A DNA stretch of 64,000 nt, from assembly GCF_016592155.1 (NCBI RefSeq), contig NZ_AP024237.1, positions 3,100,001 to 3,164,000 of the forward strand, given 5' to 3'. Below are positions 28,052-38,521 of this stretch, in pieces; position 1 is the first letter of the stretch, and every line of letters begins with the position of its first letter. This DNA is from Mycobacterium heckeshornense (GTDB lineage: Bacteria > Actinomycetota > Actinomycetes > Mycobacteriales > Mycobacteriaceae). The notes below the pieces were generated by a model that saw only the letters and a list, made by a program, of their open reading frames with translations, was not told the origin of the DNA and did not search any database. Both the position numbers and the translations under genes were made by a program.

Positions 28052-29080
28052 TCACCCGGCGCGGGTCACCTCGTCGATGACGGTGTGGATGAAACCCATC
28101 TTGTCCAGCACCGCGGCCGGCAGCACGAACGGGTAGAGGTCGTCGCGTCCCATCGAGCGGTTGACCATGTTCAGCGACCACGACAGCGGCAGCCACATTT
28201 CGATGATTTTCCGGAAAGCGCTGGGCCCCAAGGGCGGACGCTCGAACGTGGCTGCCGCCGGGGCAAGCCCGCAGGACGCCGAGGTGTCGAGGGCGTCGCG
28301 AATGTGCAAATAGTGGGCGAAGGTTTCGGCCCAATCCTCGCTGGGGTGCATGGTGGCATACGACGACACGAACCGCTCCTCCCAGCCGCCGGGCGCGCCC
28401 TCGCGGTAATGCCGCTCCAGCGCGGCCTGGTAGTCGGTGTCGGGGTCGCCGAACAGCTCGCGAAACCGGGCCAGGTAATCCGGTGACGGGTCGATCAGCC
28501 GGTAGAAGTAGTAGTGGCCGATCTCGTGGCGGAAGTGCCCGAGCAGGGTGCGGTAAGGCTCGCCCATCTCGACGCGCAGCTGCTCGCGGTGCACGTCGTC
28601 ACCCTCGGCCAAATCCAGGGTGATGACGCCGTTGTGGTGTCCGGTCAGCACCTGCTGGTGTTCGCTGGAGAGCAGGTCGAACGCCAGCCCGTGGTCGGGG
28701 TCGCGGTCGCGTCCGATGATCGGCAGCTTCAGCTCGTAGAGCTCGGCAATCAGCCGTCGTTTGGCCCGCTCGGCGCGCGCAAAGGCGGCCAGCGCCTTGG
28801 TGTCGGAGTCGTTGGGCCGACAACGGGTCAGCTCGCAGGACGCACAAAGCCCACCCGCCTTGATGGGCACCAACCAATTGCATTCCGCCAGATGCATATT
28901 GGCGCACAGCTGGTATTCGGTTGCGCTCACGGTGCCAGCGTGACCGCGCTGGGAGCCGTCGGTGATCACCAGCAACGCCATGTCGGTGAGCGAAAAACCC
29001 AGCGCGGAACCGCACGACAAACACACCGAGTTCTCGAACGTCAAGCGCTGACCACAGATGGGGCACACGAAGTCACGCAT
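28052..29080 (-). CDS. Zinc-ribbon metallopeptidase-like protein (Rv2568c-like)
   Basis: A 342-residue protein with an N-terminal zinc ribbon (RDFVCPICGQRLTFENSVCLSCGS) and a second Cys cluster (LCASCELTRC), then a metallopeptidase core with HEIGHYYF (HExxH) and a downstream Glu-containing SEDWAETFAHYLHIRDAL. It matches the putative zinc-binding peptidase family found next to ATP-grasp/alpha-E genes. ATG at 29080 is the only good start before the ribbon and overlaps the transglutaminase gene by eight bases. Final gene of the three-gene operon; I infer it could cleave a peptide tag or process a product of the ligase. Confidence 0.87.
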   Translation of the reverse strand: MRDFVCPICGQRLTFENSVCLSCGSALGFSLTDMALLVITDGSQRGHAGTVSATEYQLCANMHLAECNWLVPIKAGGLCASCELTRCRPNDSDTKALAAFARAERAKRRLIAELYELKLPIIGRDRDPDHGLAFDLLSSEHQQVLTGHHNGVITLDLAEGDDVHREQLRVEMGEPYRTLLGHFRHEIGHYYFYRLIDPSPDYLARFRELFGDPDTDYQAALERHYREGAPGGWEERFVSSYATMHPSEDWAETFAHYLHIRDALDTSASCGLAPAAATFERPPLGPSAFRKIIEMWLPLSWSLNMVNRSMGRDDLYPFVLPAAVLDKMGFIHTVIDEVTRAG

Positions 29081-29984
29081 GCAACAGCCCCCCGGCGCAG
29101 GGCACCACGTCGACGGCGACGTCGATCTCGCTGTTTTCGGAGTTGGTGTAAATGATGCCGCGGAGCGGCGGCACATCGGCATAGTCGCGACCCTGGCCGA
29201 CCACGATGTAACGTTCGTCGACCAGCTGGTTGTTGGTGGGATCCATTCCCAGCCAACGGTTTTCCGGTGTCCACACTTCCACCCAGGCGTGGGTGGCGTC
29301 GATACCGACCATTCGCTCCTTGCCCGGCGGCGGGTCGGTGGCCAGATAACCCGACACATAGCGCGCGGCCAGCCCGTTGGCCCGCAGACAAGCGATCGCC
29401 AGCCGGGTGAAGTCCTGGCAGACCCCCTCGCGCGCCACCAGCATCTCGTGGACCCCGGTGGACACCGTCGTCGAGCCGGAGCGGTAGGTGAAGTCGGCCT
29501 GGATGCGCGACGCCAGGTCGCCCAGCACGTCGATCAGCGGGCGCCGCGGAGCGAAGCTCGAGGCGGCATAGTCGCGTACCTCGTCGGTGATCTCCGGCGG
29601 ATCCAGGTCGAGGGTGAACTCGATGGCCAGTGCGCCGCCGGGCCCCGCGGGGCGGGCGTCCTCCCACGGGGCCCGCGCCGGTCCGCTGCGGTACAGCTCG
29701 GCAGGCGGCGGATCGACTTCGACGACCGAGTCGCTGGTGACGGTCAGGATCCGGTGCGCCTCGGTGACGTGGAAATAGGAGCTGATGTTGCCGTAGACGT
29801 CAGGGCTGAGGGAACTGTCGGCCGGTGGCGGCTCGATCCGCAATCCGTGGGACAGGCAACGCTGCCCGGGCAGATCGCGGGGGGTGAGAAAACCGCGCCC
29901 ATAGGAGCTGGTGACCACGTCGGAGTAGCGGTATTCGGTGCGGTGAGTGACGCGGTAGCGGCGTGGGCCCTGAGGAGACGTCAC
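29073..29984 (-). CDS. Transglutaminase-like cysteine protease domain protein (Rv2569c-like)
   Basis: A 303-residue protein with an N-terminal beta domain (RRYRVTHRTEYRYSDVVTSS) and a transglutaminase-like core with catalytic Cys in AREGVCQDFTRLAIACLRA, His in DATHAWVEVWTPE and Asp in WLGMDPTNN. Family members in this context are thought to act as peptidases or amide-forming enzymes. GTG at 29984 is chosen because its four bases overlap the stop of the ATP-grasp gene and the N-terminus then reads TSPQGPRRYRVTH, as I recall for the M. tuberculosis homologue. Confidence 0.9.
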   Translation of the reverse strand: MTSPQGPRRYRVTHRTEYRYSDVVTSSYGRGFLTPRDLPGQRCLSHGLRIEPPPADSSLSPDVYGNISSYFHVTEAHRILTVTSDSVVEVDPPPAELYRSGPARAPWEDARPAGPGGALAIEFTLDLDPPEITDEVRDYAASSFAPRRPLIDVLGDLASRIQADFTYRSGSTTVSTGVHEMLVAREGVCQDFTRLAIACLRANGLAARYVSGYLATDPPPGKERMVGIDATHAWVEVWTPENRWLGMDPTNNQLVDERYIVVGQGRDYADVPPLRGIIYTNSENSEIDVAVDVVPCAGGLLHA

Positions 29985-32665
29985 GGCACCATCCGGCGGA
30001 CAGGCCAAGACAACGGGTGCATCGCCCCGGGCAGCGAGAGCTGGGTGGCGGTGATGATGCCGGACAGGTCGCGCAGCCCGCTGTGCACAGCGTCGAGCAA
30101 GTCGGTCAGCTGGATGCGCTCTCCCGCGGCGTTGACGTCCTCCAGGTCGGCCGGGTCCAGGCGGCGCAGCCGGGTGCCGAGCTCTTCGACCAGCCGCTCA
30201 GCCCGCGACGAGCCCGACGCCCCGGGCAATGCTTTCAGGTTCGCCCGCAGCCGCTCCAGCTGGTACACCAGCGACCGCGGGTTTTCCGCCTCGACCAGCA
30301 CCAGATCGGCCACAGCGGCCACACTAACGGCGCCCAGGTTGCGCCGAAGATAGATCACCGACGACTCGCAGGCCACCAACACCGACTCGACGATCAGCTG
30401 TTCGGCGGCGCCGCTGCGCGCACTGCCCAGCGTGGCGCGCAGCAGCGCGGTGAGAAACAGGCCGCGCTCGATCCGTTTGCCGATGTCGGTCATGGTCCAG
30501 TCGACGTCGCGCACCATCGACTCGGCGGCCACCCCCGACAGAGCCAGCATCCCCGCCAGGGTCAGGGCGTGCGTGGAGGCCAGCGCGGTGTCGTCTTCGG
30601 GTTCGCCGTTGGGGCGCTGGGCGGCCAGCTGGGCCAGTGCGCGTTCCACCCCGCCGAGCACCATCCACGTGTCGTTGGACATCTGGTCGCGCACCGCCCG
30701 CGCGGACAGCCCGAGCCGTTCGACCGACTGGGCCAGCGATCCGGAGCGTTGCCGGTCGACGGTCAGCGACCACAGTGTGCGCGGTGTGGTGTCCACGCCC
30801 GCGACGTCGGCACCGGCGGCCCCGGTGATCTGCTGCAGCGCGGCCAGCAGCACCGACACGCATTCGCGCCCTTCGGCGTCGGGCTGGGAGCGGTAGTCGT
30901 GGTAGCGGTCGCGGGTGATGCTCAGCAGCCGGGCCATGCTTTCGGCGCGTTCGCCGTAGCGGCCCAGCCAGAACAGGTCGGACAGCACCCGCGGTGAGCT
31001 GATGCCGCGGGTGCCGGCCGGCGTCGGCGTGGGCCGCTCAGGCGGCGGCGCGGTCACCGTCAGCTCCGCCTGCGCCCGCACCGGCGGCCGCACCCAGACA
31101 TCTTTGGCAGCAACAGTTTTCAATAGATATGCGTCGTTGCCGGGGGCCAGCACGTAGCCCAGACCGCCCACCATCGGCGCGTAGCCGCCACGCTGGGACA
31201 CGGTGAAAAGCCGCAGCCCGACGCTGGCTGCCGCCATCTGATCGGTGGGCGCCGAAGAGAACTGCGGCAGCTCCTGCCCGACCCACTGCCACGGTGTCGC
31301 TTCGATGCGCGCGGCCAGCGTGTCGCGCTGCTGCGACGACAGCGCGGGCCCGACGATAGGCCGCCCGCCGGTAGCCGGCTTGATCAGCAGCGACGACAGG
31401 TTGGCCAGCAGGTGCGAGCGCTCGGCGTCGATACCACCCCAATACAGCGGCGCGGTCTGCAGCTGCGGGGTTTCGCCGAGCAGCTGCTCGGCCAGCTCGG
31501 GCACAAACCGCAGCAGCCCGGGACTTTCCAGGACGCCGCTGCCCAGCGTGTTGACCACCGTCACCGCGCCGCGCCGCTGCACCTCGACCAGGCCGACCAC
31601 CCCCAGCCGAGAGTCCGAACGCAGATCCAGCGGATCGGCGTAGTCGGCGTCGACCCGGCGCAACACCACGTCGACGCGTTTGAGCGTGCCCAGCGACCGC
31701 ATCCACAGCGTGCCGTCCCGGACCACCAGGTCGGCGCTTTCCACCAGCGGAAAGCCCAGCACCGAGGCCAGGTAGGCCTGGTCGAATGCGGTCTCGGAGT
31801 GGATGCCCGGGCTGAGCACGACCACGACCGGGTCCTCGGCGGTCTCGGGCGCGGCCTCGATCAGCGCCAGCCGCAGTGCCTGGGCGAACGGTGCGGTCGG
31901 ACGCGGGCCGAACCGCTCGTAGAGGTCGGGTGCGGCGTGCGCGATGACTCGACGGTCGGCCAGCGCGTAGCCGGCGCCCGACGGTGCCTGCGTCCAGTCG
32001 GCGTTGACGAGAAAATCCCCGGATCGGTCCCGGCTGACGTCGCAGCCGTGCAGGAACAGCTGGTGGCGGCCGGGTATTTCGATTCCCCGCGCGGCCCGCA
32101 CGTAACCGGGATGCGCGAACAGCAGCTGCGGCGGCAGTACCCCGCTGGTGATGGCCCGCTGCGGCCCGTACAGGTCGACCAGGATCGCGTCGAGCAGCCG
32201 ACTGCGTTGGACCACACCGGCTTCCAGCGTGGCCCAGTCGTCGGGCGAGATCAGCAGCGGCAGGCCATCCAGGCGCCAGGGCTGGGGCGCGGCGGAGCCA
32301 GACCCGGCGGTGTCGTGGTGGTCGATCGCGATGTAGGTGATGCCGTCGTGGTCGACCAGGGCGCTGACCGCCGCACGCAGCCGCTGCAAACCGGCGCGTC
32401 CCCGCATCCGAACGACCTCGGCGAGCTCCGACCAGCCGGCGCGGATGTCGCCGGTGGGGTCGACGAACTCGTCGTACCCGGTCGCCCCGAACGCCGACCG
32501 GTCTGCGCGCAGGTCGAACAGGGCGTCCTGGGTGCGCGCCGCGCGGTAGCCGGCCACCAACCGGTCACGGTCGGGTGACGTCGGCCTGGCATCGGGCGAC
32601 GCTTCTCGCGGCAACGACACCGCCGCACCTCCTGCCCTCTCGGCCCGCGCTGCTGTCCGGCGCAC
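29981..32665 (-). CDS. Circularly permuted ATP-grasp plus alpha-E domain protein (Rv2567-like)
   Basis: An 894-residue two-domain protein. The N-terminal ~500 residues are a circularly permuted ATP-grasp (DUF404/407-type): LFAHPGYVRAARGIEIPGRH, LFLHGCDVSRDRSGDF, VVVVLSPGIHSETAFDQAYLA, LVVRDGTLWMRSLG and LLIKPATGGRPIVGPALSS. The C-terminal ~330 residues are the helical alpha-E (DUF403) domain starting ISSPRVLSDLFWLGRYGERAESMARLL. Such proteins are predicted amide ligases that work with the adjacent transglutaminase and peptidase. First gene of the operon. The best start is unclear: the frame opens at 32665, and a later in-frame start is possible. Confidence 0.9.
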   Translation of the reverse strand: MRRTAARAERAGGAAVSLPREASPDARPTSPDRDRLVAGYRAARTQDALFDLRADRSAFGATGYDEFVDPTGDIRAGWSELAEVVRMRGRAGLQRLRAAVSALVDHDGITYIAIDHHDTAGSGSAAPQPWRLDGLPLLISPDDWATLEAGVVQRSRLLDAILVDLYGPQRAITSGVLPPQLLFAHPGYVRAARGIEIPGRHQLFLHGCDVSRDRSGDFLVNADWTQAPSGAGYALADRRVIAHAAPDLYERFGPRPTAPFAQALRLALIEAAPETAEDPVVVVLSPGIHSETAFDQAYLASVLGFPLVESADLVVRDGTLWMRSLGTLKRVDVVLRRVDADYADPLDLRSDSRLGVVGLVEVQRRGAVTVVNTLGSGVLESPGLLRFVPELAEQLLGETPQLQTAPLYWGGIDAERSHLLANLSSLLIKPATGGRPIVGPALSSQQRDTLAARIEATPWQWVGQELPQFSSAPTDQMAAASVGLRLFTVSQRGGYAPMVGGLGYVLAPGNDAYLLKTVAAKDVWVRPPVRAQAELTVTAPPPERPTPTPAGTRGISSPRVLSDLFWLGRYGERAESMARLLSITRDRYHDYRSQPDAEGRECVSVLLAALQQITGAAGADVAGVDTTPRTLWSLTVDRQRSGSLAQSVERLGLSARAVRDQMSNDTWMVLGGVERALAQLAAQRPNGEPEDDTALASTHALTLAGMLALSGVAAESMVRDVDWTMTDIGKRIERGLFLTALLRATLGSARSGAAEQLIVESVLVACESSVIYLRRNLGAVSVAAVADLVLVEAENPRSLVYQLERLRANLKALPGASGSSRAERLVEELGTRLRRLDPADLEDVNAAGERIQLTDLLDAVHSGLRDLSGIITATQLSLPGAMHPLSWPVRRMVP

Positions 32666-32866
32666 CCACAGCCATTATGGGTATTCACCGACGTTGACCC
32701 CGCCGATCAGGCAGCGGCATGGCCGGCCCCGCCGGCGAAGCGCCCGAATCGGCACCACGGTGGTGCGCGGCATGCACGAACCCACCGTCGCGTGCTCGGC
32801 GCGACAGCACTTCGGCGGCAACCCATCGCCGCAATGACCAACCGCACGGTCGAGAAAGCGATGCGA

Positions 32867-34048
32867 TCATCGCAGAAAACCCAGCGGCCTGCGGCCGGAC
32901 CCTACCGACGGTGTGGGATCGCTGCGCAGCGTCGTGGACAACAACTCGTAGTAGACGTCGCGAAAATCGGTGGTGGCTTTCAGGTCACCGTTATCGAGGT
33001 CGGTCAGGCTCGGCTCCTCGCCGTAGAAACCGCCCGTGACCGGGGCTCCGGCCACGAACACCGGCCCCGCGGTGCCGTGATCGGTCCCCTGCGACGCGTT
33101 GGCGGCCACGCGGCGGCCGAATTCCGAGTACGCGACCACCACGACGTTCTTGCCGTACCGGTCAGCGGCCATGTCGGCAAGGAAGGGGGTCAGCGCTTCG
33201 TCGAAGGTCTGCAGCAGGCGCTGATGGGTTTCGCGTTCCCCGGCGTGGGTGTCGAAACCGCCCAGCGCAACCATGTATACCCGCGTCGGCACCCCGGCCC
33301 GCACCGCGGCCGCCACCATCGCGAGCTGGCCGGCCAGCCCTTCCGTACCGGCGGCCGCCATCTTGCCCAACGTCGCATCGGCGCTACGAGCGGCGCGGTA
33401 AGCGGCGCACACCGCCGACATCGCGGGTGTGTCGTCCGGATCGTCGGCGCCTAGCGCATCCATCGTCTGCGTGAACCAAATCGCTGATTCCGTCGAAGCG
33501 GCCGGGGAAAGCGCAGCGGCCGTGCACTTTTCGCCGACCGCCAGCGGCGGCAACACCGGCCCGATGTTGACCGCGCGCAGCGGGTCGTCGCCGGTGACGT
33601 CCAGCCAGCGCCCGATCCACCCGGTCGACACCGGTTCGGTGGGCGAAGCGGTCTGCCAGATGTCCATCGACCGGAAGTGGCTGTGGTCCGGCCGGGGATA
33701 GCTCACCCCGCGCACGATGGCCAACTTCTTGTCGCGCCAGGCTTGAGCCAACCCCTTCAACGCGGGGTTGAGGCCCAGCTGCTCGTCCAGGTGCAGCACA
33801 TCGCTTGGCGCATAGGCGAGTTCGGGGCGAGCATCGTGATAGGCGCTGTCCGCGTAAGGGACGACGGTATTGATGCCGTCGTTTCCGCCGTAGAGCGTCA
33901 CGATCACCAGGATCCCGCTGCCCTCGGCCAGCGGCCGGTCCTGTGCGGCGCGCAGCAAGTCGTTCCAGGTGATCGCGGCGGTGCCGGACAGCAGGCCGGC
34001 CGCACCGACTCCGGCGCTGGCGATCAAGAACTTGCGACGACTCAACAT
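32867..34048 (-). CDS. DUF1501 protein with Tat signal
   Basis: A 393-residue exported protein. The N-terminus MLSRRKFLIASAGVGAAGLLSG is a twin-arginine signal followed by a hydrophobic stretch. The mature part belongs to the DUF1501 (sulfatase-like alkaline-phosphatase-fold) family: VIVTLYGGNDGINTVVPY, SHFRSMDIWQTASP, ALGGFDTHAGE, and VVVVAYSEFGRRVAANASQGTDHGT. Metal-binding Asp/His are in GGFDTH and GTDHGT. Substrate unknown. It is 13 bases downstream of the DUF1800 gene, and DUF1501/DUF1800 pairs recur across bacteria, so a joint exported function is likely. Confidence 0.9.
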   Translation of the reverse strand: MLSRRKFLIASAGVGAAGLLSGTAAITWNDLLRAAQDRPLAEGSGILVIVTLYGGNDGINTVVPYADSAYHDARPELAYAPSDVLHLDEQLGLNPALKGLAQAWRDKKLAIVRGVSYPRPDHSHFRSMDIWQTASPTEPVSTGWIGRWLDVTGDDPLRAVNIGPVLPPLAVGEKCTAAALSPAASTESAIWFTQTMDALGADDPDDTPAMSAVCAAYRAARSADATLGKMAAAGTEGLAGQLAMVAAAVRAGVPTRVYMVALGGFDTHAGERETHQRLLQTFDEALTPFLADMAADRYGKNVVVVAYSEFGRRVAANASQGTDHGTAGPVFVAGAPVTGGFYGEEPSLTDLDNGDLKATTDFRDVYYELLSTTLRSDPTPSVGSGRRPLGFLR

Positions 34049-34061
34049 ATCGGCAATCTCG

Positions 34062-35375
34062 CTAGGACGTCAGGTATTCGGGCGTGTTGACCGCGGCGGC
34101 GACCAGTTGCACCGGATTGCGCACCAGCGGCCTGAGCGCGGCAGCGGTCCTGTCCGACCATGCGCCGACACCGATGAGATAGCCCACGGCGTCGACACGC
34201 TCACTCGCAGAGGAGTTTTCGATGGTCGACAGGTCGCCCGCACGCGCCAGGTTGGTCGCGGTGCGCAACCGCAGCCCGGCGCTGGCCGTCGACAGCCACA
34301 CCCGCCCACGCGGCCAGCCGCCCACGTCGGGCGGGTAAAAAGGCCGCTGCCCCAGCGCTTTCAGCGTCGCGTCGAGCGCCGCCAGCCGTTTCGGTTGGTC
34401 CAGAGCAACCCGCAGCGTGCGGGTCACTCCCAGCAACCACTCGACCGGCGTGTTGACGAGGGTTCCGCGGTTGCCGGCGAATTCGTCGTCGGTGAGGATC
34501 GCGCGGGTCAGGGCCCGCAGATCACGGCCGGGGCCGTACGCGCCGACCAGCCTGTCCAGCGTCGGCGCCGACGGGGGATCATCGGAGGCCAACTGCCGCC
34601 AGAGCCGTCCGGCGACGTACGCCGACGACTTGGGTTGCGCCAGGACGGCGTCGCAGAACCCCGCGGCGTCGAAATCGTCGGTGACTCCGAACAGTGTCTT
34701 GGCGGTGCCGTCGTGGCGGCGACGAACCATCGCGGTATGTCCGTTCCTGCCGATCACCCAGCCGGTCAGGGCGCGGGCGCCGGCCCGCACGTCGGCCTCG
34801 GTGTAGCCGTTGCCGCGGCCGAGCGCGAACAACTCCATGAATTCGCGGGCCAGGTTTTCGTTGGCGGCCCCGGCGGTGTTGGTCTGTCCGTCCAGCCAGC
34901 GCAGCATCGCCGCGTCGGTCAGCATCGCGTAGGCCAAGGTCCGGAAATCACCGAGCGCCAGGCTGCGCAGCTTCTCGTTCTGCGCCGCCATAAAACCTGC
35001 CACCCGGACTTTCTGCGCCGACGTGGCAAAGTGGTTGTGCCACAACAGGGTCAGTTTTTCGTGGACCGGCTGCCGGACGGCCGCCATGCGGCGCAGCCAC
35101 CAACCCGACAACTGCGACATCTGCTCGGACAGTCGGCGGTTGTACTGCTTTCGTTCGCCTGGCGCCGCCGCCTTCCCCGGTCGGACGGGAGCAGGCAACG
35201 TCGGTATCGGGGTCGCGACCGCACCGGGGTCGGCGTTGGGGTCTGCGCCCAGCGCCTCATCCACATAGGCCGACCAGTCCCGTGCGGCCACGACGTCGAC
35301 TTCAGGCCCGCTCACGCCGAATCCGGCCCGCCGCAGCATGCGCGCCGTGCTGATCCACCGCTCGGACTGAGCCAC
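34062..35375 (-). CDS. DUF1800 family protein
   Basis: About 437 residues of DUF1800: ISTARMLRRAGFGVSGPEVD near the start, QPVHEKLTLLWHNHFATSAQKV, ANENLAREFMELFALGRGNGYTEADVRAGARALTGW and YPPDVGGWPRGRVWLS, all hallmarks of the family. Function unknown; the neighbour is usually DUF1501, as here. The GTG at 35375 starts the conserved part (VAQSERWISTARM); a longer frame to 35510 adds a region without family similarity and no signal peptide is evident in either form. No strong ribosome site is visible, so the start is uncertain. Confidence 0.87.
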   Translation of the reverse strand: MAQSERWISTARMLRRAGFGVSGPEVDVVAARDWSAYVDEALGADPNADPGAVATPIPTLPAPVRPGKAAAPGERKQYNRRLSEQMSQLSGWWLRRMAAVRQPVHEKLTLLWHNHFATSAQKVRVAGFMAAQNEKLRSLALGDFRTLAYAMLTDAAMLRWLDGQTNTAGAANENLAREFMELFALGRGNGYTEADVRAGARALTGWVIGRNGHTAMVRRRHDGTAKTLFGVTDDFDAAGFCDAVLAQPKSSAYVAGRLWRQLASDDPPSAPTLDRLVGAYGPGRDLRALTRAILTDDEFAGNRGTLVNTPVEWLLGVTRTLRVALDQPKRLAALDATLKALGQRPFYPPDVGGWPRGRVWLSTASAGLRLRTATNLARAGDLSTIENSSASERVDAVGYLIGVGAWSDRTAAALRPLVRNPVQLVAAAVNTPEYLTS

Positions 35376-35510
35376 GGGTTCACTATCGGCGATGTAGCTG
35401 AGAATTCGCTGCGATCCGCCCGACGGGTGCCGCGGCGGTGTGCCCAGCACAGTGCGGGGCCCGATCGGGACGACGTCACACCTCGACAACACCAGCAACA
35501 AATACACCAC

Positions 35511-36122
<612 letters not shown>

Positions 36123-36185
36123 ATTACTCGACCGCACAAGGGTGACCGCGCATGGCCGATGTGATCGGCCCGTGATCGGCAGCGG

Positions 36186-36623
36186 CTAATTCACCGGCTG
36201 CAATTCGAAAAGCGGGATCACCCGGCTGGTTTTGGCCTGATAGTCGGCGAAACCCGGTGCGGCAGCGGCAACTTTGGGGAAAATCGCATCCCGTTCAACT
36301 CGCGGAAGTTCGCGGGCGATCACAGCGAACGATTCCGAGCCGATTTCGACATGCGCCTGCGGATCGGCCCGCAGGTTGTGCACCCAGGCGGGATGCACGT
36401 CCGCCCCGGCGAACGAGCCGACGATGATCAGCTTGCCGTCGATGCGCAGATAGGCCAGCGGCGTCAAACGCGGCTGGCCGGACTTGGCGCCGGTTGTGGT
36501 GAGCAACAGCAGGTCGGCGCCGGCGAACTGGCCGCCTACCCTGCCGTTGTTGTGGCGGAACTCCTCGATGATGGACTTGTTGAACGCTTTGATCGTTTCG
36601 GCATCGGGCATTGGTCGGGTCAT
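36186..36623 (-). CDS. F420-dependent nitroreductase-family protein (Ddn/DUF385-like)
   Basis: A 145-residue split-barrel flavin-type protein like mycobacterial Ddn: FRHNNGRVGGQFAGADLLLLTTTGAKSG, RLTPLAYLRIDGKLIIVGSFAG and HPAWVHNLRADPQAHVEIG. These motifs bind deazaflavin F420 in characterised relatives that reduce quinones or nitroimidazoles. No signal peptide; the N-terminal helix may sit at the membrane. It is alone on the minus strand between convergent rpf and aspS. Substrate cannot be read from the sequence. Confidence 0.9.
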   Translation of the reverse strand: MTRPMPDAETIKAFNKSIIEEFRHNNGRVGGQFAGADLLLLTTTGAKSGQPRLTPLAYLRIDGKLIIVGSFAGADVHPAWVHNLRADPQAHVEIGSESFAVIARELPRVERDAIFPKVAAAAPGFADYQAKTSRVIPLFELQPVN

Positions 36624-36679
36624 GCCCGGACAACCCGCTCGGCCCGGGTTCTATTCCGGGCTGGTGCAACCCGCTCCGC

Positions 36680-38455
36680 CTACCGTCGATCTCGATGTTC
36701 ACCGACGACGTCGATGCCGGATTCCTTGCGTTGCCGCGCGGTGATCGGCGCGGGCGCCTCGGTGAGCGGGTCGACCCCGCCGCCGGTCTTGGGGAACGCG
36801 ATGACCTCGCGGATCGAATCCATCCCGGCCAGCAGCGCGGTGATCCGGTCCCACCCGAACGCGATGCCGCCGTGCGGCGGCGCGCCGAACATGAACGCCT
36901 CCAGCAAGAATCCGAACTTCTCTTCTGCCTGCGCCTTGTCGAGGCCCATCACCGCGAAAACCCGCTCTTGAATGTCGCGGCGGTGGATACGGATCGAGCC
37001 TCCACCGATTTCATGTCCGTTGCAGACGATGTCGTATGCGTCGGCCAGCACCGCCCCGGGGTCGGATTCGATGCGGTCCTCCCATTCGGGTTTGGGCGCC
37101 GTGAATGCATGATGCACCGCCGTCCATGCACCGGTGCCCACAGTCACCTCGCCGGCGGCGGTGGCCTCGTCGGCCGGTTCGAACAGCGGCGGGTCGACCA
37201 CCCAGACGAACGCCCACGCGGCCGGGTCGATCAGGCCCAGCCGCTTGGCGATTTCGACGCGGGCAGCGCCGAGCAATGCCCGAGACGACTTCGCCGGGCC
37301 TGCCGAAAAGAACACGCAGTCCCCGGGTTTCGCCCCGACGTGGGCGGCCAGCCCGGCGCGCTCGGCGTCCGAGAGGTTCTTGGCCACCGGGCCGCTCAGT
37401 GTGCCGTCGTCTCCCACCAGCACGTAGGCCAGTCCCCTGTGGCCGCGCTGTTTGGCCCAGTCCTGCCACCCGTCGAGCGTGCGGCGGGGTTGCGAGGCCC
37501 CGCCCGGCATCACCACCGCGCCGACATACGGCGCCTGAAACACCCGAAAAGGCGTGTCGGCGAAGAACTCTGTGCACTCCACCAGCTCCAGCCCGAACCG
37601 CATATCAGGCTTGTCGGTGCCGAAGCGGCGCATGGCTTCTGCGTAGCTGATCCGCGGAATAGGGGTGGGCAGTTGGTGGCCGATCAGCGCCCACAGCGCC
37701 GCCAGGATTTCCTCGGCGACCGCGATCACGTCGTCGGCGTTGACGAAGCTCATCTCCATGTCGAGTTGGGTGAACTCGGGCTGGCGGTCGGCGCGGAAAT
37801 CCTCGTCGCGATAACAGCGGGCGATCTGGTAGTAGCGTTCCATCCCGGCGACCATCAGCAGCTGCTTGAACAACTGCGGGCTTTGCGGCAGCGCGTAGAA
37901 CGAGCCCGGCTGCAGCCGTGCCGGCACCAGGAAATCGCGGGCGCCCTCCGGAGTCGAACGGGTCAGCGTCGGTGTCTCGATCTCGACGAAGTTGTGCCGG
38001 GCCAGCACCTCACGGGCAGCGGCATTTACCTTGGAGCGCAACCGAATCGCCGAGCCCGGCCCGTCGCGGCGCAGGTCGAGGTAGCGGTATTTGAGCCGCA
38101 GCTCCTCACCGGCGGGCTCGTCGAGTTGGAACGGTAGCGGCGCGCACTCGCCCAGCACCGTCAGCGACGTCGCGTTGACCTCGACCTCACCGGTGGCCAA
38201 GTCGGGGTTCTCGTTGCCCTGCGGGCGGATTTCGACCACACCCTCGACGGCCACGCAGAACTCCGCGCGCAGCCGGTGCGCCTGCTCCAGGACGTCGGCG
38301 GCGCGGAACACCACCTGCGAGATGCCCGAGGCGTCGCGCAGGTCGATGAAGATCACCCCGCCGTGGTCGCGGCGGCGCGCCACCCAGCCGGCCAATGTCA
38401 CCTTCTGCCCGGCGTCGGCGGCGCGCAATGCACCGGCGGCGTGACTGCGCAGCAC
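36680..38455 (-). CDS. aspS: Aspartyl-tRNA synthetase (probably non-discriminating)
   Basis: A class IIb synthetase of 591 residues with OB-fold anticodon domain ([23 protein letters not shown]), motif 2 ([31 protein letters not shown]), GAD insert and motif 3 ([17 protein letters not shown]). Mycobacteria without AsnRS charge tRNA-Asn with Asp by this enzyme, followed by GatCAB. GTG at 38455 is the start: it gives [11 protein letters not shown] with GAGGGAG five bases upstream. The ATG used two codons earlier in M. tuberculosis has become GTA here. The open frame runs to 38860 on the antisense of the next gene and is not real there. Confidence 0.96.
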   Translation of the reverse strand: MLRSHAAGALRAADAGQKVTLAGWVARRRDHGGVIFIDLRDASGISQVVFRAADVLEQAHRLRAEFCVAVEGVVEIRPQGNENPDLATGEVEVNATSLTVLGECAPLPFQLDEPAGEELRLKYRYLDLRRDGPGSAIRLRSKVNAAAREVLARHNFVEIETPTLTRSTPEGARDFLVPARLQPGSFYALPQSPQLFKQLLMVAGMERYYQIARCYRDEDFRADRQPEFTQLDMEMSFVNADDVIAVAEEILAALWALIGHQLPTPIPRISYAEAMRRFGTDKPDMRFGLELVECTEFFADTPFRVFQAPYVGAVVMPGGASQPRRTLDGWQDWAKQRGHRGLAYVLVGDDGTLSGPVAKNLSDAERAGLAAHVGAKPGDCVFFSAGPAKSSRALLGAARVEIAKRLGLIDPAAWAFVWVVDPPLFEPADEATAAGEVTVGTGAWTAVHHAFTAPKPEWEDRIESDPGAVLADAYDIVCNGHEIGGGSIRIHRRDIQERVFAVMGLDKAQAEEKFGFLLEAFMFGAPPHGGIAFGWDRITALLAGMDSIREVIAFPKTGGGVDPLTEAPAPITARQRKESGIDVVGEHRDRR

Positions 38456-38521
38456 AAATACTCCCTCGGCGATGCTCGGAAACGACTGCCCAGTGTAGAT
38501 GGCCGGCGCGGTTGCTAACTT

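Noticed and set aside
32666-32866. Possible small gene between the ATP-grasp and DUF1501 genes
   Set aside because: The only frame of about 60 residues is Arg/Ala-rich without a ribosome site; I see nothing else in the gap.
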